Source of the DNA: Arthrobacter agilis | Lineage (GTDB): Bacteria; Actinomycetota; Actinomycetes; Actinomycetales; Micrococcaceae | DNA: 64,000 bases | Direction: 5' to 3' | NCBI RefSeq assembly: GCF_002157505.1 | Contig: NZ_NFSC01000028.1 | Span: forward strand, 124,001 to 188,000 | Shown here: piece after piece, positions 44,808 to 55,145 of the stretch | How positions within the stretch are numbered: position 1 is the first letter of the stretch | How the letters are laid out: each line of letters opens with the position of its first letter | The notes under the pieces: generated by a model | Databases searched by the model: none | Told to the model about the DNA's origin: nothing | Seen by the model: the letters and a program-made list of their open reading frames with translations, nothing else | Made by a program: the position numbers and the translations under genes

Positions 44808-47222
44808 TCAGGGTCGGCGCTGGGAGCCCGTTGTCCGGTAGACGTCGAACACGCCGTCGATGCGGCGTACGGCGCTCAAGATGTGGTTCAGGTACTTCGG
44901 GTCACCCATCTCGAAGGCGAACCGGGACATGGCGACCCGGTCCGACGACGTGTTCACGTTGGCGGCCAGGATGTTCACGTGGTTCTCGGCGAGCACACTC
45001 GTGACGTCCGAGAGCAGGCTCTTTCGGTCGAGGGCCTCGACCTGGATCTCCACGAGGAACACGCTCGACTGCGTCGGCGCCCAGTCGACGGGCACGATGC
45101 GGTCCGGCTGGTCGCGCAGTTCCTGCACGTTGCGACAGTCGCTGCGGTGGACCGAGACGCCGGAGCCCCTCGTGACGAATCCGATGATCGGGTCCGGTGG
45201 CACAGGGGTGCAGCAGCGGGCGAGCTTCACCCAGACATCGCCGACGCCGCGGACCGTGACTCCGGAGTCCGAGAACTTGGGCCGGCGCGGCTGCGTGGCC
45301 ACCGCCGTCTCCGCGATGTTCTCCTCGGCGCCCTCGTGGCCGCCCATGAGCGCCACGAGGTGCTCGATGACGTTCTGTGCCGACGTATGGCCGTCGCCGA
45401 CGGCAGCGTAGAGGGCAGAGATGTCCTGGTGGCGGAGTTCCTGGGCGACGGTCAGCAGGGCGCTGTGCGTCATCATGCGCTGCAGCGGGAGGTTTTGCTT
45501 GCGCATCGCGCGCGTCAGCAGCTCCTTGCCCTTGTCGATCGCCTCCTCGCGGCGCTCCTTCGTGAACCACTGGCGGATCTTGTTCCTGGCCCGCGGGCTC
45601 TTGACGAAGCCCTGCCAGTCCTGGCTGGGACCTGCGCCTTCGGCCTTCGAGGTGAAGATCTCCACCCAGTCGCCGTGGTTGAGCTCGCTGTTGAGGGGCA
45701 CGAGCTTGCCGTTGACCCTCGCGCCGATGGTCCTGTGGCCGACCTCGGTGTGCACGGCGTAGGCGAAGTCGACCGGCGTCGACCCGGCCGGCAGCGCCAT
45801 CACCTCACCCTTGGGCGTGAAGACGAAGACTTCGCGGGCATTGATCTCGAACCGCAGCGAGTCCAGGAATTCGTCGGGGTCCGACGTCTCCTGCTGCCAG
45901 TCCACCAGGCTCCGCAGCCAGCCCATGTCCCCGTTGTCGGAGGCCTCGAGCTGCCTGCTGCCGTTCTTGTACTTCCAGTGGGCGGCAACGCCGTACTCGG
46001 CGCGGCGGTGCATGTCGTGCGTCCGGATCTGGATCTCGACGGGCTTGCCGCCCGGGCCGATCACGGTGGTGTGCAGCGACTGGTACATGTTGAACTTCGG
46101 CATGGCGATGTAGTCCTTGAACCGCCCGGGCAGGGGGTTCCACCGCGAATGCAGCGAGCCGAGGGTGGCGTAACAGTCACGCACGCTGTCCACCAGCACG
46201 CGGACACCCATCAGGTCATGGATGTCGTCGAAGTCCTTACCCCGCACGATCATCTTCTGGTAGATGGAGTAGTAGTGCTTCGGGCGGCCCGTGATCGTCG
46301 CCTTGATCTTCACGGCGCGCAGGTCTTCCTCGATTTGGTTGCGCACGAGGCTGAGGTGCTTCTCGCGCTCCGGCGTCCGGTCCCCCACCATCCGCACGAT
46401 CTCCTCGTACACCTTCGGGTGGAGCGCCGCGAAGGACAGGTCCTCGAGCTCCCACTTGATGGTGTTCATGCCCAGGCGGTGCGCGAGCGGGGCGAAGATC
46501 TCGAGGGTCTCCCGCGCCTTCTTGGCCGAGGAGGCAGGCGAGACGAAGCGCCAGGTGCGGGCGTTGTGCAGGCGGTCGGCGAGCTTGATGACGAGGACGC
46601 GGATGTCCTTGGCCATGGCGACGACCATCTTGCGCACCGTCTCGGCCTGGGCGGCGTCCCCGAAGGACACCTTGTCGAGCTTGGTGACGCCGTCGACCAG
46701 CATGGCGACCTCGGGGCCGAAGTCCCGCTTGAGCTCCTCGAGCGTGTAGGACGTGTCCTCGACGGTGTCGTGCAGGAGTGCCGCGGCGAGCGTGGTGCCG
46801 GTCATGCCCAGTTCGGCGAGGATCGTGGCCACGGCTACCGGGTGGGTGATGTAGGGGTCGCCGCTCTTGCGCGTCTGGCCCTCGTGGCTGCGCTCGGCGA
46901 CGAGGTAGGCGCGCTGGATGAGGTCGAGGTCTTCCTTCGGGTTGTTCGCGCGCACCGTCCGCAGGAGCGGCTCGAGGACGGGCGAATAGCCGGAGGAGCC
47001 GCGACCGGTCAGCCGGGCGATGCGCGCCCGCGTGCGGCCACGTCGTCCGGGCGCCACCTGGTCGGCGCTCGACGCCGACGGAGCCGATCCCGGCGGATCC
47101 GGCTGCACGAGCCCGCGGGACGGACCCGGGCGTGGGCCATCCGTGGCGATCGGACCAGGAGATCCTGGCGCCGCAGCACCCCCGTCGTCGGGCCGCACTG
47201 CGGGATTCACCGCTTCAGCCAT
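44808..47222 (-). CDS. rel: Bifunctional (p)ppGpp synthetase/hydrolase (RelA/SpoT homologue)
   Basis: An 804-residue stringent-response enzyme. After a 60-residue Pro/Gly-rich leader come the HD hydrolase domain with [10 protein letters not shown] intact, the synthetase domain ([37 protein letters not shown]), a TGS domain ([29 protein letters not shown]), the zinc-finger/helical region with [15 protein letters not shown] and a C-terminal ACT domain. Both catalytic sites look complete, so it makes and destroys the alarmone. It stands alone; ATG 47222 follows GAGGGA. Confidence 0.96.
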   Translation of the reverse strand: MAEAVNPAVRPDDGGAAAPGSPGPIATDGPRPGPSRGLVQPDPPGSAPSASSADQVAPGRRGRTRARIARLTGRGSSGYSPVLEPLLRTVRANNPKEDLDLIQRAYLVAERSHEGQTRKSGDPYITHPVAVATILAELGMTGTTLAAALLHDTVEDTSYTLEELKRDFGPEVAMLVDGVTKLDKVSFGDAAQAETVRKMVVAMAKDIRVLVIKLADRLHNARTWRFVSPASSAKKARETLEIFAPLAHRLGMNTIKWELEDLSFAALHPKVYEEIVRMVGDRTPEREKHLSLVRNQIEEDLRAVKIKATITGRPKHYYSIYQKMIVRGKDFDDIHDLMGVRVLVDSVRDCYATLGSLHSRWNPLPGRFKDYIAMPKFNMYQSLHTTVIGPGGKPVEIQIRTHDMHRRAEYGVAAHWKYKNGSRQLEASDNGDMGWLRSLVDWQQETSDPDEFLDSLRFEINAREVFVFTPKGEVMALPAGSTPVDFAYAVHTEVGHRTIGARVNGKLVPLNSELNHGDWVEIFTSKAEGAGPSQDWQGFVKSPRARNKIRQWFTKERREEAIDKGKELLTRAMRKQNLPLQRMMTHSALLTVAQELRHQDISALYAAVGDGHTSAQNVIEHLVALMGGHEGAEENIAETAVATQPRRPKFSDSGVTVRGVGDVWVKLARCCTPVPPDPIIGFVTRGSGVSVHRSDCRNVQELRDQPDRIVPVDWAPTQSSVFLVEIQVEALDRKSLLSDVTSVLAENHVNILAANVNTSSDRVAMSRFAFEMGDPKYLNHILSAVRRIDGVFDVYRTTGSQRRP

Positions 47223-47316
47223 TCAAGTCCCTCAATCTCGATCTCGGATCCCGGAAGGATTCAAGATGCCACAGGTAACGCGACCATTCCAAGTCTAGCC
47301 GCGCTTCGAACGGCAA

Positions 47317-47350
47317 CAGCCGCAGGACCCCGGTGGGTGTCCTGCGGCTG
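47317..47350 (-). terminator. Terminator downstream of secF
   Basis: CAGCCGCAGGAC and GTCCTGCGGCTG form a 12-bp stem around a 10-base loop. It lies past the tandem repeats that follow the secF stop, at the end of the pdxT...secF gene run. Confidence 0.82.
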
Positions 47351-47377
47351 CGGCGTCTGCACGCACCGCGGTCCGGT

Positions 47378-47461
47378 GCGCAGTGCGCGGTACGCGGTGC
47401 GCGGTGCGCGGTGCGCGGTGCGCGGTGCGCGGTGCGCGGTGCGCGGTGCGCGGTGCGCGGT
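47378..47461. repeat. Twelve 7-bp tandem repeats directly after secF
   Basis: Twelve head-to-tail copies of GCGCGGT (two with single changes, GCGCAGT and ACGCGGT) end 3 bases from the secF stop codon. They are in the 3' untranslated part of the secDF message, between the stop and its terminator. A 7-nt unit is not frame-preserving, which fits non-coding location. Confidence 0.93.
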
Positions 47462-47464
47462 GTG

Positions 47465-48481
47465 CTATCGCGCCGGGTGCGCCCCCGAAGACACTGACTC
47501 GAGCGCCCGACGGTCCAGAACCTTCTTCTCCTGCTTCTTCAGCTCCGGCTCGTTGAGCCGCAGTGCCGCGTACAGCGGCGCTGCGATGAAGATCGTGCCC
47601 AGCGTGCCGAGGATGATGCCGATGAACAGGGCCAGCGAGAGGTCCTGCAGCGTGCCCGCACCCAGCAGGAACGAGCCGATGAACAGGATCGAGGCGACCG
47701 GCAGGATCGCCACCACCGAGGTGTTGATCGACCGCACGAGCGTCTGGTTCACCGCGAGGTTGACCTGCTCGGCGAAGGTCCGCCTGGTGGAGGTGGCCCC
47801 GTCCGCCGTGTTCTCCCGGATCTTGTCGAACACCACGACGGTGTCGTACAGGGCGTAACTGAGGATCGTCAGGAAGCCGATGATCGCCGAGGGCGTCACC
47901 TCGAAGTTGCTGAGCGAGTACAGCCCCGCGGTCACGACCATGACCACCACGAGCGCGGCCATCGCGGCGAGGGCCATCTTCCAGGTGCGGAAGTAGATGG
48001 CCATCAGGATCGCGGCGAGCAGGACGAAGACGCCGAAGCCGATCAGGGCCTGGCGGCTGACGTCCTCCCCCCAGGTCGGGCCGACGAAGCTCGAGGTCAC
48101 TTGGTCCTCGCCCACACCGTAGCCGCTGATCAGGTTGTCCCGGACGCTGAGCGTCTCGTCGTCCGTCAGCCGCTCGGTCTGGACCCGCATGGTGTCCGCC
48201 GCGATGTTGGTGACGCGCGGGACGGCGTCGGGGACGACGTCGGTCACGGCCGCTTCGCCGATGGCTGTGTCCGTGTTGCCGGTCGCGGAGACGGTGAACT
48301 CGGACCCGCCGCGGAAGTCGATTCCGAGGTTGAAGCCGCCCTTGACCACCGGGATGATGATCGAGACGAGGATGGCGAGGCCGGCGATGAGGAACCACAG
48401 GTTCCGCTTGGCGACGAAGGGGTAGGAGCGCTTCCCCGAGTACAGCTCGTTGCCGAAGGTGGCGAAGCTCGTGCGGCTCAT
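47465..48481 (-). CDS. secF: Protein translocase subunit SecF
   Basis: A 338-residue membrane protein with six helices that, with SecD, uses the proton gradient to pull exported proteins across the membrane. Visible are GIDFRGGSEFTV after the first helix, the large extracytoplasmic loop, and the helix 4-6 core with GFLTILSYALYDTVVVFDKIREN, the conserved Asp-containing segment. A basic C-tail follows. It overlaps secD by 4 bp. Confidence 0.96.
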   Translation of the reverse strand: MSRTSFATFGNELYSGKRSYPFVAKRNLWFLIAGLAILVSIIIPVVKGGFNLGIDFRGGSEFTVSATGNTDTAIGEAAVTDVVPDAVPRVTNIAADTMRVQTERLTDDETLSVRDNLISGYGVGEDQVTSSFVGPTWGEDVSRQALIGFGVFVLLAAILMAIYFRTWKMALAAMAALVVVMVVTAGLYSLSNFEVTPSAIIGFLTILSYALYDTVVVFDKIRENTADGATSTRRTFAEQVNLAVNQTLVRSINTSVVAILPVASILFIGSFLLGAGTLQDLSLALFIGIILGTLGTIFIAAPLYAALRLNEPELKKQEKKVLDRRALESVSSGAHPAR

Positions 48482-50214
48482 TCGTTGTTCTCTTTCTGGG
48501 AAGAACCGGTGCGGCCCGCGAGGGCCTTCTGCTGCTCCGCGCGGCGGCGCTCGGCGATGGTCATGCGCCGTTCGGCTTCCGCCGAGGCGCCCTTGTTCTT
48601 CGCCCGGGCGATGACGACGGGCTTCTCGGCGGGATCCCGCAGCCGTCCCGCGCCGCGGTAGAGCGGGATTCCGCCCAGGCGGCTCGGATCGAGACCGGAC
48701 CAGGGGTGGCCTTCACCGAAGAACTTCGTCCTCGCCAGCAACCGGAGGACCGGGTGGGTGAAGAGGAAGACGACGACGAGGTCGGCGATCGCCGTGAGGC
48801 CGAGCGTGAAGGCGAAGCCGCGGACGTTGCCGACGGCGACGAAGTAGAGCACGAGTGCCGCCAGCAGGTTCACTGCCTTCGACGCGAGCACGGTGCGCTT
48901 GGCACGGCGCCAGCCGTTTTCGACGGCCGAGATGAGGCCGCGGCCGTCGCGCAGCTCGTCACGGATGCGTTCGAAGTAGACGATGAACGAGTCCGCCGTC
49001 TGGCCGATGGCGACGATGAGGCCCGCGACGCCGGCGAGCGACAGCCGGTAGTTCTCGGTCCAGCCGAGGATGCAGATGGCGAGGTAGGTCAGGACTCCCG
49101 CAACGACCAGCGAGGCGATGGTCACGAGGCCGAGCAGGCGGTACTGGAACATCGAGTACACGGCGACCAGCAGGAGCCCGATGAGTCCCGCGACGAGGCC
49201 GAGCCGGAGCTGGTCCGCTCCCAGGGTCGCGGAGATCTGCTGCTCGCTCTGGATCTCGAAACTGATGGGCAGGGCTCCGTACTTGAGCTGCTCCGCCAGG
49301 GCCGCGGCGGATTCCTCCGTGAAGTTTCCGCTGATCTGCGGGTTGCCGTCGGCGATGACCGCGTTGGTGGTCGGTGCCGAGACGATCCGGCCGTCCAGCA
49401 CGATGGCGAACTGGTTGCGCGGATCCCCGGTGCCGATCGCGTAGAGGCGCTCGGTCACCTCGCGGAAGGTCTCGGTGCCCTCGTCGTTGAAGTCGATGTT
49501 CACGGCCCAGGTGTTGAGTGCCTGGCCCTGCGGGCTGCGCTGCAGCCCGTAGCTCGCGGTGGAGATGTCCGTACCCGGAACCTCGACGGGGCCGAGGATG
49601 TACTTGCCCTGCGTGTCGGGTTCGCACGCGACCATGGGCTGATCGGCCGGAGCCGTTTCCTCGGCGGGCTCGAGGGCCGCCGGGTCGAGGCAGTCCAGGG
49701 CTTCGAACTGCTTGTAGAGCTCGGGTGTGATCCAGTTCGGATCACTGGCGTCCTTGGGCTCCGCAGCCGGTTTGGGGAGCTGGTCGTCGGGCGTCGGAGT
49801 CTCCGCCGCTGCCGCCTGGCCAGGGCCACCCGCGAGGACGGGCCGGAACTCCATCTGGGCCGATGCCTGGATCAGGTCACGGGTCTGCGGGTCCGGCGTA
49901 CCCGGAAGGGACACGATGACGTTCTGGCCGGACTGCGTGTTGATCTCGGCTTCGGCGACACCGGAGCCGTCCACGCGCTGGCGGATGATCTCCACCGCCT
50001 GGTCGAGCTGTTCGGGGGTGATCTCGCTGCCGCCCTGGACGCGGGGGGCGAGGATCATCTGCGTCCCGCCCTCGAGGTCGAGGGCCAGTCGGGGGCTCCA
50101 GCTCGCGGTGCTCCAGTAGGAACCCGCTCCCAGCAGGATTGCGAGCAGTGCTGTCAATGCGCCCAGCCAGACTAGTGTCCGCTTGGCTGCCGTCCCGGGA
50201 CCGGTACGAGGCAT
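48478..50214 (-). CDS. secD: Protein translocase subunit SecD
   Basis: A 578-residue partner of SecF. The first helix is TLVWLGALTALLAILLGAGSYW, then LALDLEGGTQMILAP opens the periplasmic-type P1 domain. A Pro/Glu/Ala-rich insertion lies at about residues 125-195 (AETPTPDDQLPKPAAEPKD). The C-terminal membrane domain has GLIVAIGQTADSFIVYFERIRDE. It is longer than minimal SecD because of the insertion and a basic C-terminal tail. The yajC gene is 84 bases upstream. Confidence 0.96.
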   Translation of the reverse strand: MPRTGPGTAAKRTLVWLGALTALLAILLGAGSYWSTASWSPRLALDLEGGTQMILAPRVQGGSEITPEQLDQAVEIIRQRVDGSGVAEAEINTQSGQNVIVSLPGTPDPQTRDLIQASAQMEFRPVLAGGPGQAAAAETPTPDDQLPKPAAEPKDASDPNWITPELYKQFEALDCLDPAALEPAEETAPADQPMVACEPDTQGKYILGPVEVPGTDISTASYGLQRSPQGQALNTWAVNIDFNDEGTETFREVTERLYAIGTGDPRNQFAIVLDGRIVSAPTTNAVIADGNPQISGNFTEESAAALAEQLKYGALPISFEIQSEQQISATLGADQLRLGLVAGLIGLLLVAVYSMFQYRLLGLVTIASLVVAGVLTYLAICILGWTENYRLSLAGVAGLIVAIGQTADSFIVYFERIRDELRDGRGLISAVENGWRRAKRTVLASKAVNLLAALVLYFVAVGNVRGFAFTLGLTAIADLVVVFLFTHPVLRLLARTKFFGEGHPWSGLDPSRLGGIPLYRGAGRLRDPAEKPVVIARAKNKGASAEAERRMTIAERRRAEQQKALAGRTGSSQKENNE

Positions 50215-50298
50215 GGTGGGTGTCCTTATTTCATGGCGCGGCTTGTGCGCCGCGGTGATCCTGACAGGCGCGGTGCGAGGACCGGCGCCTTGGGAATG

Positions 50299-50853
50299 CT
50301 AGTTGTCTGGGTTGGCTGTGGGGTTGCGGGGATCCCGCGCGTCGCGGTTTTCCTGGGCGGACTGCCTGTTGAGCCGCTCGAGGGTCTCCTCCGGCGTCTC
50401 AACGCCCGAGGTGGTACCTGCGGTTCCCGCGGCGGTGGAACCTGCCGACGGGGTGCGGTCGACGGCGTCGAACGAGGACGTGTCCTCTGCTGCCGGCGTT
50501 CCCGTCAGGGTGGCGTCCTCGCGGACGTCGTCGGCGGCGGCTGGTTCCTGCTGGACGACCTTGGACAGGGCCTGCGTGTGCACGGTGGCCAGGTTGCCGG
50601 GAGACAGTTCGAGGACTGCCTTGTTGTTCTCCTGGTCGATCGAGACGATCGTGCCGAAGAGCCCGAACTGCGTCATGACCTCCGTGCCCGGCTCCATGTG
50701 CGTCCGCATCTCCTTGACCTCTTTCTGGGCCTTCCGCTGCCGCCGGAACATGGTGAAGATCAGGAAAGCCAGCGCCAGCGGCAGGAGGAGGGAGAAGATG
50801 TCGAAGGAAGGAGCATCTCCGGAGGCGGTCTGGGCAACTACATGTGCGAACAC
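50299..50853 (-). CDS. yajC: Preprotein translocase subunit YajC
   Basis: A 184-residue membrane-anchored accessory subunit of the SecDF complex. One hydrophobic helix (FDIFSLLLPLALAFLIFTMFRRQRK) is followed by the YajC domain (MRTHMEPGTEVMTQFGLFGTIVSID). A long acidic, Thr/Ala-rich C-terminal tail of about 90 residues is longer than in proteobacterial YajC, as is normal for actinobacteria. GTG 50853 gives VFAHVVAQ before the helix. Confidence 0.92.
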   Translation of the reverse strand: MFAHVVAQTASGDAPSFDIFSLLLPLALAFLIFTMFRRQRKAQKEVKEMRTHMEPGTEVMTQFGLFGTIVSIDQENNKAVLELSPGNLATVHTQALSKVVQQEPAAADDVREDATLTGTPAAEDTSSFDAVDRTPSAGSTAAGTAGTTSGVETPEETLERLNRQSAQENRDARDPRNPTANPDN

Positions 50854-50907
50854 TGGGAATTTCCGTTCCTGGGACTGGGAGTGGGTGGCAGGACTGTGCC
50901 CCGGCAC

Positions 50908-50927
50908 ACACTGGAGGACTCCAGTGT
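50908..50927 (-). terminator. Hairpin between ruvB and yajC
   Basis: ACACTGGAG and CTCCAGTGT form a perfect 9-bp stem with a 2-base spacer, 26 bases past the ruvB stop and 54 bases before yajC. It may separate ruv from sec expression, or could be a protein-binding palindrome. Confidence 0.5.
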
Positions 50928-50953
50928 AAAGGGGAAAGCTGGGCGATCCCTCG

Positions 50954-52069
50954 TCAGGAGTCCGGCTGGGCCCAGCTGTCAAGACCCGATTCGCTGCCGA
51001 GCAGGTCCTCCGGCGCCACGGAGAAGAGGTCCTCCGGCATGGCTGCCGCGACGTTCTGGGGCATCTCGAGGCCGAGGTGCTTCCAGGCCGCCGCCGTCGC
51101 GATCCTCCCGCGCGGCGTCCGTCCGAGCAGGCCCTCCCGGACCAGGTAGGGCTCGGCGACGGTCTCGACCGTCTCGGGCTCCTCCCCCACGGCGATGGCC
51201 AGCGTCGAGAGGCCGACGGGGCCTCCGTTGAACTTCGTGATGAGGGCGGTGAGGACGGAGCGGTCCAGCCGGTCGAGTCCCCGCGCATCCACTTCATACA
51301 TGTCGAGTGCCGCGCCTGCCGACCGCGCGTCGATCAGGTCGATGCCGTGCACGAGCGCCCAGTCCCGGACCCGCCGCAGCAGCCGGTTCGCAATACGTGG
51401 GGTGCCCCTCGAACGGCCGGCGATCTCGGCGAAGGCCGCCGAGTTCACCTTCATGTCCATGAGCATCGCCGACCGCCGGAGCACCAGCTCGAGTTCCTCG
51501 GTCGAGTAGAACTCGAGGTGGCCCGTGAAGCCGAAGCGGTCACGGAGCGGGCCGGGCAGCAGTCCCGCGCGGGTGGTGGCGCCCACGAGTGTGAAGGGCG
51601 GCAGTTCCAGCGGAATGGCCGTGGCGCCGGGTCCCTTGCCGACGATGATGTCCACCCGGAAATCCTCCATCGCCATGTAGAGCATCTCCTCGGCCGGCCG
51701 CGACATGCGGTGGATTTCGTCGAGGAAGAGCACCTCCCCGTCGGTCAGGGATGAGAGGATCGCGGCGAGGTCGCCGGCGTGCTGGATCGCGGGACCGGAC
51801 GAGATGCGCAGCGGTGCGTTCATCTCCGCGGCGATGATCATCGCGAGCGTCGTCTTCCCGAGGCCGGGAGGCCCTGACAGGAGGACGTGATCGGCGCTGC
51901 GTCCGCGCAGTCGCGAGGCTTCCAGGACGAGTGACAACTGCCGCCGGACGCGCTTCTGCCCCACGAAGTCGTCGAGGTTCTTCGGCCGCAGTGCCGCCTC
52001 GATGGCCCGGTCCTCGGGGTCGGCGGCCGGCGCGACGAGCGGCGCCTCCTGGGGATGTGGATCCGTCAT
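50954..52069 (-). CDS. ruvB: Holliday junction branch migration helicase RuvB
   Basis: A 371-residue AAA+ motor that drives branch migration with RuvA. Walker A is [12 protein letters not shown], Walker B is [17 protein letters not shown], sensor and arginine-finger segments ([18 protein letters not shown]) and the C-terminal winged helix ([17 protein letters not shown]) are present. The ATG overlaps the ruvA stop by 4 bp. Confidence 0.97.
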   Translation of the reverse strand: MTDPHPQEAPLVAPAADPEDRAIEAALRPKNLDDFVGQKRVRRQLSLVLEASRLRGRSADHVLLSGPPGLGKTTLAMIIAAEMNAPLRISSGPAIQHAGDLAAILSSLTDGEVLFLDEIHRMSRPAEEMLYMAMEDFRVDIIVGKGPGATAIPLELPPFTLVGATTRAGLLPGPLRDRFGFTGHLEFYSTEELELVLRRSAMLMDMKVNSAAFAEIAGRSRGTPRIANRLLRRVRDWALVHGIDLIDARSAGAALDMYEVDARGLDRLDRSVLTALITKFNGGPVGLSTLAIAVGEEPETVETVAEPYLVREGLLGRTPRGRIATAAAWKHLGLEMPQNVAAAMPEDLFSVAPEDLLGSESGLDSWAQPDS

Positions 52070-52695
52070 GACCCGACCTTCGCCCGCGCCGAGCTCCGGG
52101 CGCCGTCCTGCCCGAGGCGGCGGAGCGTGAGCTTCAGGATCTGGCCCACATCACCCGTCGCGGCGACCTCGGGCGCGTCGGCGACGGCTGCGTCGATGGC
52201 CGCCCCGGCGTCCCTCTCCGACCAGCCGAGGCCCATCATGGCGGTGAGCACCTGGCCCTGCCAGGTCTGCTTCGGAACGCCCGGCGCCGACTCCAGGGGA
52301 ACCAGCTTCCCCGCGAGTTCCAGCACGATGCGGCGTGCACCCTTGGGGCCGATGCCGGGCACCTTGCTGAAGGCCTTGTCGTCGCCGGAGGAGGCGGCCA
52401 CCCGGATGGCGTCCGGCGCGTGGACCGCCAGTACGGCGAGGGCGAGGCGGGGCCCGACGCCACTGACCGCCAGGAGGGTCTCGAAGACCTCGCGCTGGTC
52501 CGCGTCCTCGAAACCGAAGAGCGTCATGGAATCCTCGCGGACGATCATCGCGGTGGCGATGGTGGACTGCTCGCCCACGCGGAGCCCGGCCAGGGTCTGC
52601 GGCGTGGCCTGCACCTGCATGCCGAAGCCGTTGACATCGATAACGGCGGAGTGCAGGCCCACGTGGGTCACTGTTCCGCGCAGGGAACTGATCAT
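52066..52695 (-). CDS. ruvA: Holliday junction recognition protein RuvA
   Basis: A 209-residue DNA-binding partner of RuvB. Domain I is [25 protein letters not shown]. Domain II has two helix-hairpin-helix motifs ([16 protein letters not shown] and [19 protein letters not shown]). Domain III at the C-terminus contacts RuvB. ATG 52695 gives the standard start. An SOS box lies 51 bases upstream, so ruvA-ruvB are damage-inducible. Confidence 0.96.
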   Translation of the reverse strand: MISSLRGTVTHVGLHSAVIDVNGFGMQVQATPQTLAGLRVGEQSTIATAMIVREDSMTLFGFEDADQREVFETLLAVSGVGPRLALAVLAVHAPDAIRVAASSGDDKAFSKVPGIGPKGARRIVLELAGKLVPLESAPGVPKQTWQGQVLTAMMGLGWSERDAGAAIDAAVADAPEVAATGDVGQILKLTLRRLGQDGARSSARAKVGS

Positions 52696-52745
52696 GAAGA
52701 GCTCCAAGGCACTTGCGGGACTGGGACGGCGGGCTGGGGCCCGCA

Positions 52746-52761
52746 TCGAACATACGTTCTA
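52746..52761 (-). promoter_or_regulatory. LexA-binding SOS box upstream of ruvA
   Basis: TCGAACATACGTTCTA contains the actinobacterial LexA core GAAC-N4-GTTC with matching flanks on both sides. It sits 51 bases before the ruvA ATG, in the ruvC-ruvA intergenic region. Position and sequence are what mycobacterial-type LexA uses to repress ruvAB until DNA damage. Confidence 0.88.
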
Positions 52762-52826
52762 ATGGCTAACCGTACCGGCGTCGCGGCCCGCACGCGAGGA
52801 GCCACACCGCGAACTGCGTTCCGGCG

Positions 52827-53396
52827 CTAGCGTCGTCGCGCCCGCGCCTCCGCCTCGGCCCAGATGCGCTGCGCGGGAGTCACGGTGCCTCCGGACGCGG
52901 CAGCGCCCTGAAGCCCTACTCCCCTGCGCCAGGCGTGCGTGATCGCGAGCGCCAGGGCGTCGGCGGCGTCGGCGGGCCTGGGCGCGGTCTCGAGCCGCAG
53001 GATCTTCGTCACCATCTTCGTGACGGCCACCTTGTCCGCCTGACCGTTGCCCGTGACTGCGGCCTTGACCTCGGTGGGCGTGTGGAGGGCCACCGGGATG
53101 CCGCGCCGGGCTGCGGCGACGATCACGACGCCGGACGCCTGCGCGGTCCCCATCACGGTGCTGACGTTGAGCTGGCTGAAGACGCGTTCGACGGCGAGGA
53201 CCTGCGGCTGATGCAGGTCCAGCCACAAGTCGACGGCCTCCGAGATGACCAGGAGCCGCTCGTCGAGGCTCCTGCCCGCCTCCGTGCCGACGACGCCGAC
53301 CGCGACGAGCGTGGAACGCCGGTTCGGCTCGATGTCGACGACGGCGAGCCCGCAGCGTGTCAGCCCGGGGTCCACGCCCATGACCCGGTAGGTCAC
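52827..53396 (-). CDS. ruvC: Holliday junction resolvase RuvC
   Basis: A 189-residue endonuclease that cuts four-way junctions symmetrically. The acidic catalytic residues are in [12 protein letters not shown] (Asp7), AVERVF (Glu) and the C-terminal [14 protein letters not shown] (two Asp). A 20-residue basic/Ala tail follows the usual domain. It lies 36 bases downstream of yebC, and a separate SOS promoter serves ruvA after it. Confidence 0.96.
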   Translation of the reverse strand: MTYRVMGVDPGLTRCGLAVVDIEPNRRSTLVAVGVVGTEAGRSLDERLLVISEAVDLWLDLHQPQVLAVERVFSQLNVSTVMGTAQASGVVIVAAARRGIPVALHTPTEVKAAVTGNGQADKVAVTKMVTKILRLETAPRPADAADALALAITHAWRRGVGLQGAAASGGTVTPAQRIWAEAEARARRR

Positions 53397-53432
53397 GGCG
53401 CTACCCTTCCTGCAGTCCCGAGCGGTGCGATG

Positions 53433-54191
53433 TCAGTCGTCGTTCTCGAGCTCGGCCAGCACATCGTCCGAGAGGTTGGCGTTGGAGTAGACGTTCTGGA
53501 CGTCGTCGAGCTCCTCCAGGGCGTCCACCAGCTTGAGGAACTTCCGGCCGCCGTCGGCGTCCAGGTCCACCTGCATGGACGGCACGAACTCGATCTCGTC
53601 GGTCTCGTACTCAATGCCGGCCTCCTCGAGCGCACCGACCACGGCGCGGACGTCCTGCGGCTCCGAGATGATCTCGAAACTGTCGTCGGACTCCTTGACC
53701 TCGTCCGCGCCCGCGTCGAGCACGGCCATGAGCAGCTCGTCCTCGGTGAGGCCGTTCTTCGGCAGGGTGACGACGCCCTTGCGCGCGAACAGGTATGCCA
53801 CCGACCCGGGATCGGCGATGCTGCCGCCGTTGCGGGTGATGCCGACGCGTACCTCGGATGCGGCACGGTTCTTGTTGTCCGTCAGGCACTCGATCAGCAG
53901 GGCCGAACCCTGGGGGCCGCGGGCCTCGTACATGATCGTCTGGTAGTCGACGGCCTCGCCGAGCAGGCCCGCCCCGCGCTTCACCGCGCGGTTGATGTTG
54001 TCGATGGGGACGGAGGTCTTCTTGGCCTTCGAGACGGCCAGTTCGAGCCCGGGGTTACCGGCGATATCGGCACCGCCGGCACGCGCTGCCACCTCGATGT
54101 TCTTGATCAGCTTCGCGAAGGACTTCGCGCGCTTGGCGTCGATCGCGGCCTTCTTGTGCTTGGTTGTTGCCCACTTAGAGTGCCCCGACAT
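53433..54191 (-). CDS. yebC: YebC/PmpR family protein
   Basis: A 252-residue cytosolic protein beginning [25 protein letters not shown] in which the SGHSKW start is diagnostic. Middle signature: [20 protein letters not shown]. Members have been described as transcription regulators and, more recently, as helpers at ribosomes stalled on proline stretches. It begins 2 bases after the pdxT stop. Confidence 0.95.
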   Translation of the reverse strand: MSGHSKWATTKHKKAAIDAKRAKSFAKLIKNIEVAARAGGADIAGNPGLELAVSKAKKTSVPIDNINRAVKRGAGLLGEAVDYQTIMYEARGPQGSALLIECLTDNKNRAASEVRVGITRNGGSIADPGSVAYLFARKGVVTLPKNGLTEDELLMAVLDAGADEVKESDDSFEIISEPQDVRAVVGALEEAGIEYETDEIEFVPSMQVDLDADGGRKFLKLVDALEELDDVQNVYSNANLSDDVLAELENDD

Positions 54192-54193
54192 GC

Positions 54194-55033
54194 TTACGCT
54201 TCTCCTCTGATCATCCGAATAAACAGTTCGTGGACCCGCCGCTCACCCGTCACTTCCGGGTGGAAACTCGTGGCCAGCAGGTTCCCTGAACGCACTGCCA
54301 CAATTCTAGCGACCGGCGCCAACTCGGCTTCCGCTCCCTGCTCCCCAGCTCCCGAAGGGCCCGCCTGCGGCGTCTCCGCGGCAGGCACCTGTGCCAGCAC
54401 CTGCACGCCGTCGCCCACCTTCTCCACCCACGGCGCACGGATGAAGACGGCCCGCACCGGGTCCTCTCCTGCGACGCTACCGGTGGCGGCAAGGCCACGG
54501 AAGGCGAGGTCCGCCTCGAAGGACTCGCGCTGGCGCCCGAAGGCGTTGCGCCGCACCACCATGTCGAGGCCGCCGATCGTCTGCTGCGGATTGCCCAGCC
54601 TGTCCGTCGACGGATCCGCGATGACGTCGGAGAGCAGGATCATGCCGGCGCAGGAGCCGTATACCGGCAGCCCGCCCGCGATGAGGTCGCGCAGTGGCTC
54701 CGCCAGCCCGAAGGTGCGCGTCAGCTTGTCGATCGTGGTCGACTCGCCGCCCGGGATGATCAGGCCGTCAATCGCGGCGAGTTCCGACGGCCGCCGGACA
54801 GGCACGGCCCGCCCGCCGAGGGACTCGATGGTCGCGATGTGTTCGCGCACGTCGCCCTGCACGGCGAGCACGCCGACGACGACGTCGCGGTGCCGCGAGG
54901 TCGTCGCACCGGCGGCGCTGGTGGCCCTGGTAGCCTCGCCGGCCTCGCTGTCCGAGGAGGAGGCGGCGCTGGACGCGGGCCCGGACGTGGGCTCCGACGT
55001 GGGCAAGGGTGCCGAGAAGGACGGGGAGGTCAT
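54194..55033 (-). CDS. pdxT: Pyridoxal 5'-phosphate synthase glutaminase subunit
   Basis: A 279-residue class I glutamine amidotransferase that supplies ammonia to PdxS. The catalytic Cys128 is in [10 protein letters not shown] and the His258/Glu260 pair is in [19 protein letters not shown] is the oxyanion region. Compared with the usual length near 200 residues it has about 48 extra N-terminal residues (Ser/Ala/Thr-rich) and an Ala/Glu/Gly-rich insertion at about residues 215-240. The ATG at 55033 is favoured by the -10 box 6 nt before it. pdxS lies 6 kb away on the same strand, not adjacent as is common. Confidence 0.93.
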   Translation of the reverse strand: MTSPSFSAPLPTSEPTSGPASSAASSSDSEAGEATRATSAAGATTSRHRDVVVGVLAVQGDVREHIATIESLGGRAVPVRRPSELAAIDGLIIPGGESTTIDKLTRTFGLAEPLRDLIAGGLPVYGSCAGMILLSDVIADPSTDRLGNPQQTIGGLDMVVRRNAFGRQRESFEADLAFRGLAATGSVAGEDPVRAVFIRAPWVEKVGDGVQVLAQVPAAETPQAGPSGAGEQGAEAELAPVARIVAVRSGNLLATSFHPEVTGERRVHELFIRMIRGEA

Positions 55034-55039
55034 CCCTCA

Positions 55040-55045
55040 ATTCTA
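55040..55045 (-). promoter_or_regulatory. -10 element of pdxT, leaderless geometry
   Basis: TAGAAT on the minus strand is followed by TGAGGG and the pdxT ATG. At 6 nt from the start codon it predicts a message beginning at the ATG, and supports the long N-terminal extension of this PdxT. Confidence 0.5.
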
Positions 55046-55145
55046 GGTCGCCCTCCTCGGGTTCCCGGCCGCGTCGGGGCGGGCGTGAGCAGCGCCTCCC
55101 GCTCGCGTCCCGGAAAGGTCGGCGTGGCTGCGATAATTTGTAGGC

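Noticed and set aside
47378-47461. Possible CRISPR array
   Set aside because: Units are 7 bp with no spacers, and no cas genes are in the window; it is a simple tandem repeat.
44421-47858. A 1145-codon open frame on the plus strand opposite rel and secF
   Set aside because: Antisense shadow of rel; its translation has no motifs and runs across several genes, including the heptamer repeats.
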